From the NCBI GenBank assembly GCA_026391515.1, contig JAPLEC010000125.1:1-6987 (forward strand): 6,987 nucleotides of DNA, given 5' to 3'. This document shows positions 6,519-6,987 of the stretch, in pieces. The position numbers were made by a program, and so were the translations under genes. The notes under the pieces are model-generated. The model did no database searches, was not told the origin of the DNA, and was given only the letters and a program-made list of their open reading frames with translations. This stretch comes from Bacteroidia bacterium. Its GTDB lineage: Bacteria; Bacteroidota; Bacteroidia; Bacteroidales; VadinHA17. Each line of letters opens with the position of its first letter. Position 1 is the stretch's first letter.

Positions 6519-6987
6519 ATGAAAAAGAAGGTTATTCTGAAAAGGATTTTTCACCGTGACAGGTGGCGGATTGCACTTTTCTTTGATTTTGATGAGAAGC
6601 TGAAAGCAGTCGTGAATTCAATCAACGGTATTGCATTCAGCAGCACCAACAAATGTTTTTATGTTGATGATTCCGAGGAGAATCTAAAGCTGGTTTTAAA
6701 AGCTTTTAAAGATACTGCCGATGTTGACATTTCTTCTATGGCTTGGAAAGAAAAGATGATTGAAAAAACTGATTATCAATCTGTTGAATCAGGTTCTGGA
6801 ATAATTCCGGTTACTTCATCAGATCAAAACGAAAGGGATTATAACGACACTTTTCAGCCCAGGACTATCAGAACAGTAGCTGGAAGGAGAAACAACGATA
6901 AGGATCGTAGTGGAAATCATGATAACAGGAGTTTTGATCCTGTGGAGTTCAGGATAAGTGAGAAAGAAGGATTGCTGGTAGTAAAAT
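6519..6987 (+). CDS. Probable tyrosine recombinase/integrase, N-terminal arm region (3' partial)
   Basis: The frame stays open from the ATG at 6519 to the end of the window (156 codons plus one base), so the gene is cut off. The start MKKKVILKRIFHRDRWRIAL, followed by FFDFDEKLKAVVNSINGIAF and SSTNKCFYVDDSEENLKLVL, resembles the N-terminal arm domain of many Bacteroidota XerC/D-like recombinases, which read roughly 'ValLk-HR-rI-l-F-yd-eL...iPG-kWS-T-kcWYv...n'. A hydrophilic linker (about residues 85-140, rich in Asn, Asp, Arg and Ser) leads into a segment (FDPVEFRISEKEGLLVVK) that looks like the start of a second arm-type domain. The catalytic R..HxxR..Y core would lie beyond the window, so recombinase activity is inferred. 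There is no Shine-Dalgarno. The assignment rests on remembered family resemblance; a generic DNA-binding protein is the alternative. Confidence 0.7.
   Translation, partial: MKKKVILKRIFHRDRWRIALFFDFDEKLKAVVNSINGIAFSSTNKCFYVDDSEENLKLVLKAFKDTADVDISSMAWKEKMIEKTDYQSVESGSGIIPVTSSDQNERDYNDTFQPRTIRTVAGRRNNDKDRSGNHDNRSFDPVEFRISEKEGLLVVK

Overview
The window looks like chromosomal DNA from a member of the Bacteroidota, probably a Bacteroidales-like environmental lineage. The evidence is moderate AT richness, AT-rich translation start regions without clear Shine-Dalgarno sequences, elements resembling the Bacteroidota -7 box (TAnnTTTG), a DUF2141 protein, a PqqL-type M16 protease, and a recombinase with the arm domain common in that phylum. 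All recognisable genes are on the + strand. Both ends cut through genes, so this may be a complete short contig.

Layout. Positions 1-2696 hold a PqqL-like M16 zinc metallopeptidase lacking its 5' end. Positions 2697-3115 are an intergenic region with several scars: a copy of the downstream gene's leader, a seven-codon stub of that gene, the C-terminal half of a four-helix-bundle (S23/avd-like) gene, and a short 7-bp tandem repeat. Positions 3116-5899 hold a second, complete M16 protease of 927 residues, collinear with the first at a constant offset of 3203 nt. Positions 6005-6442 encode a small exported DUF2141 protein. From 6519 to the end runs the N-terminal part of a probable tyrosine recombinase.

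The main story is a tandem duplication whose junction can be read in the sequence. The leader and first 14 nt of the DUF2141 gene reappear downstream of the first protease, then switch abruptly at about 2808/2809 into the middle of a four-helix-bundle gene. The simplest model is duplication of a unit running from inside a four-helix-bundle gene to codon 5 of the DUF2141 gene, about 3.2 kb. The model predicts a complete four-helix-bundle gene upstream of the window.

The two proteases have both kept the HxxEH zinc site and the C-terminal Arg/Tyr pair, so both appear able to act. They differ at a predicted substrate-pocket residue (NAYT versus NAGT). Divergence is uneven: the first 79 nt of the window are identical to the second copy, and the 3' ends plus the noncoding leader are about 94% identical, while internal stretches are much more diverged. 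This suggests gene conversion, selection on the noncoding DNA, or an assembly effect at the window edge.

The proteases and the DUF2141 protein are all predicted to be exported, but nothing shows that they work together. I see no CRISPR array, tRNA, rRNA or recognisable new defence system. The noteworthy content is the duplication structure, the paralogue divergence and the small conserved noncoding elements.
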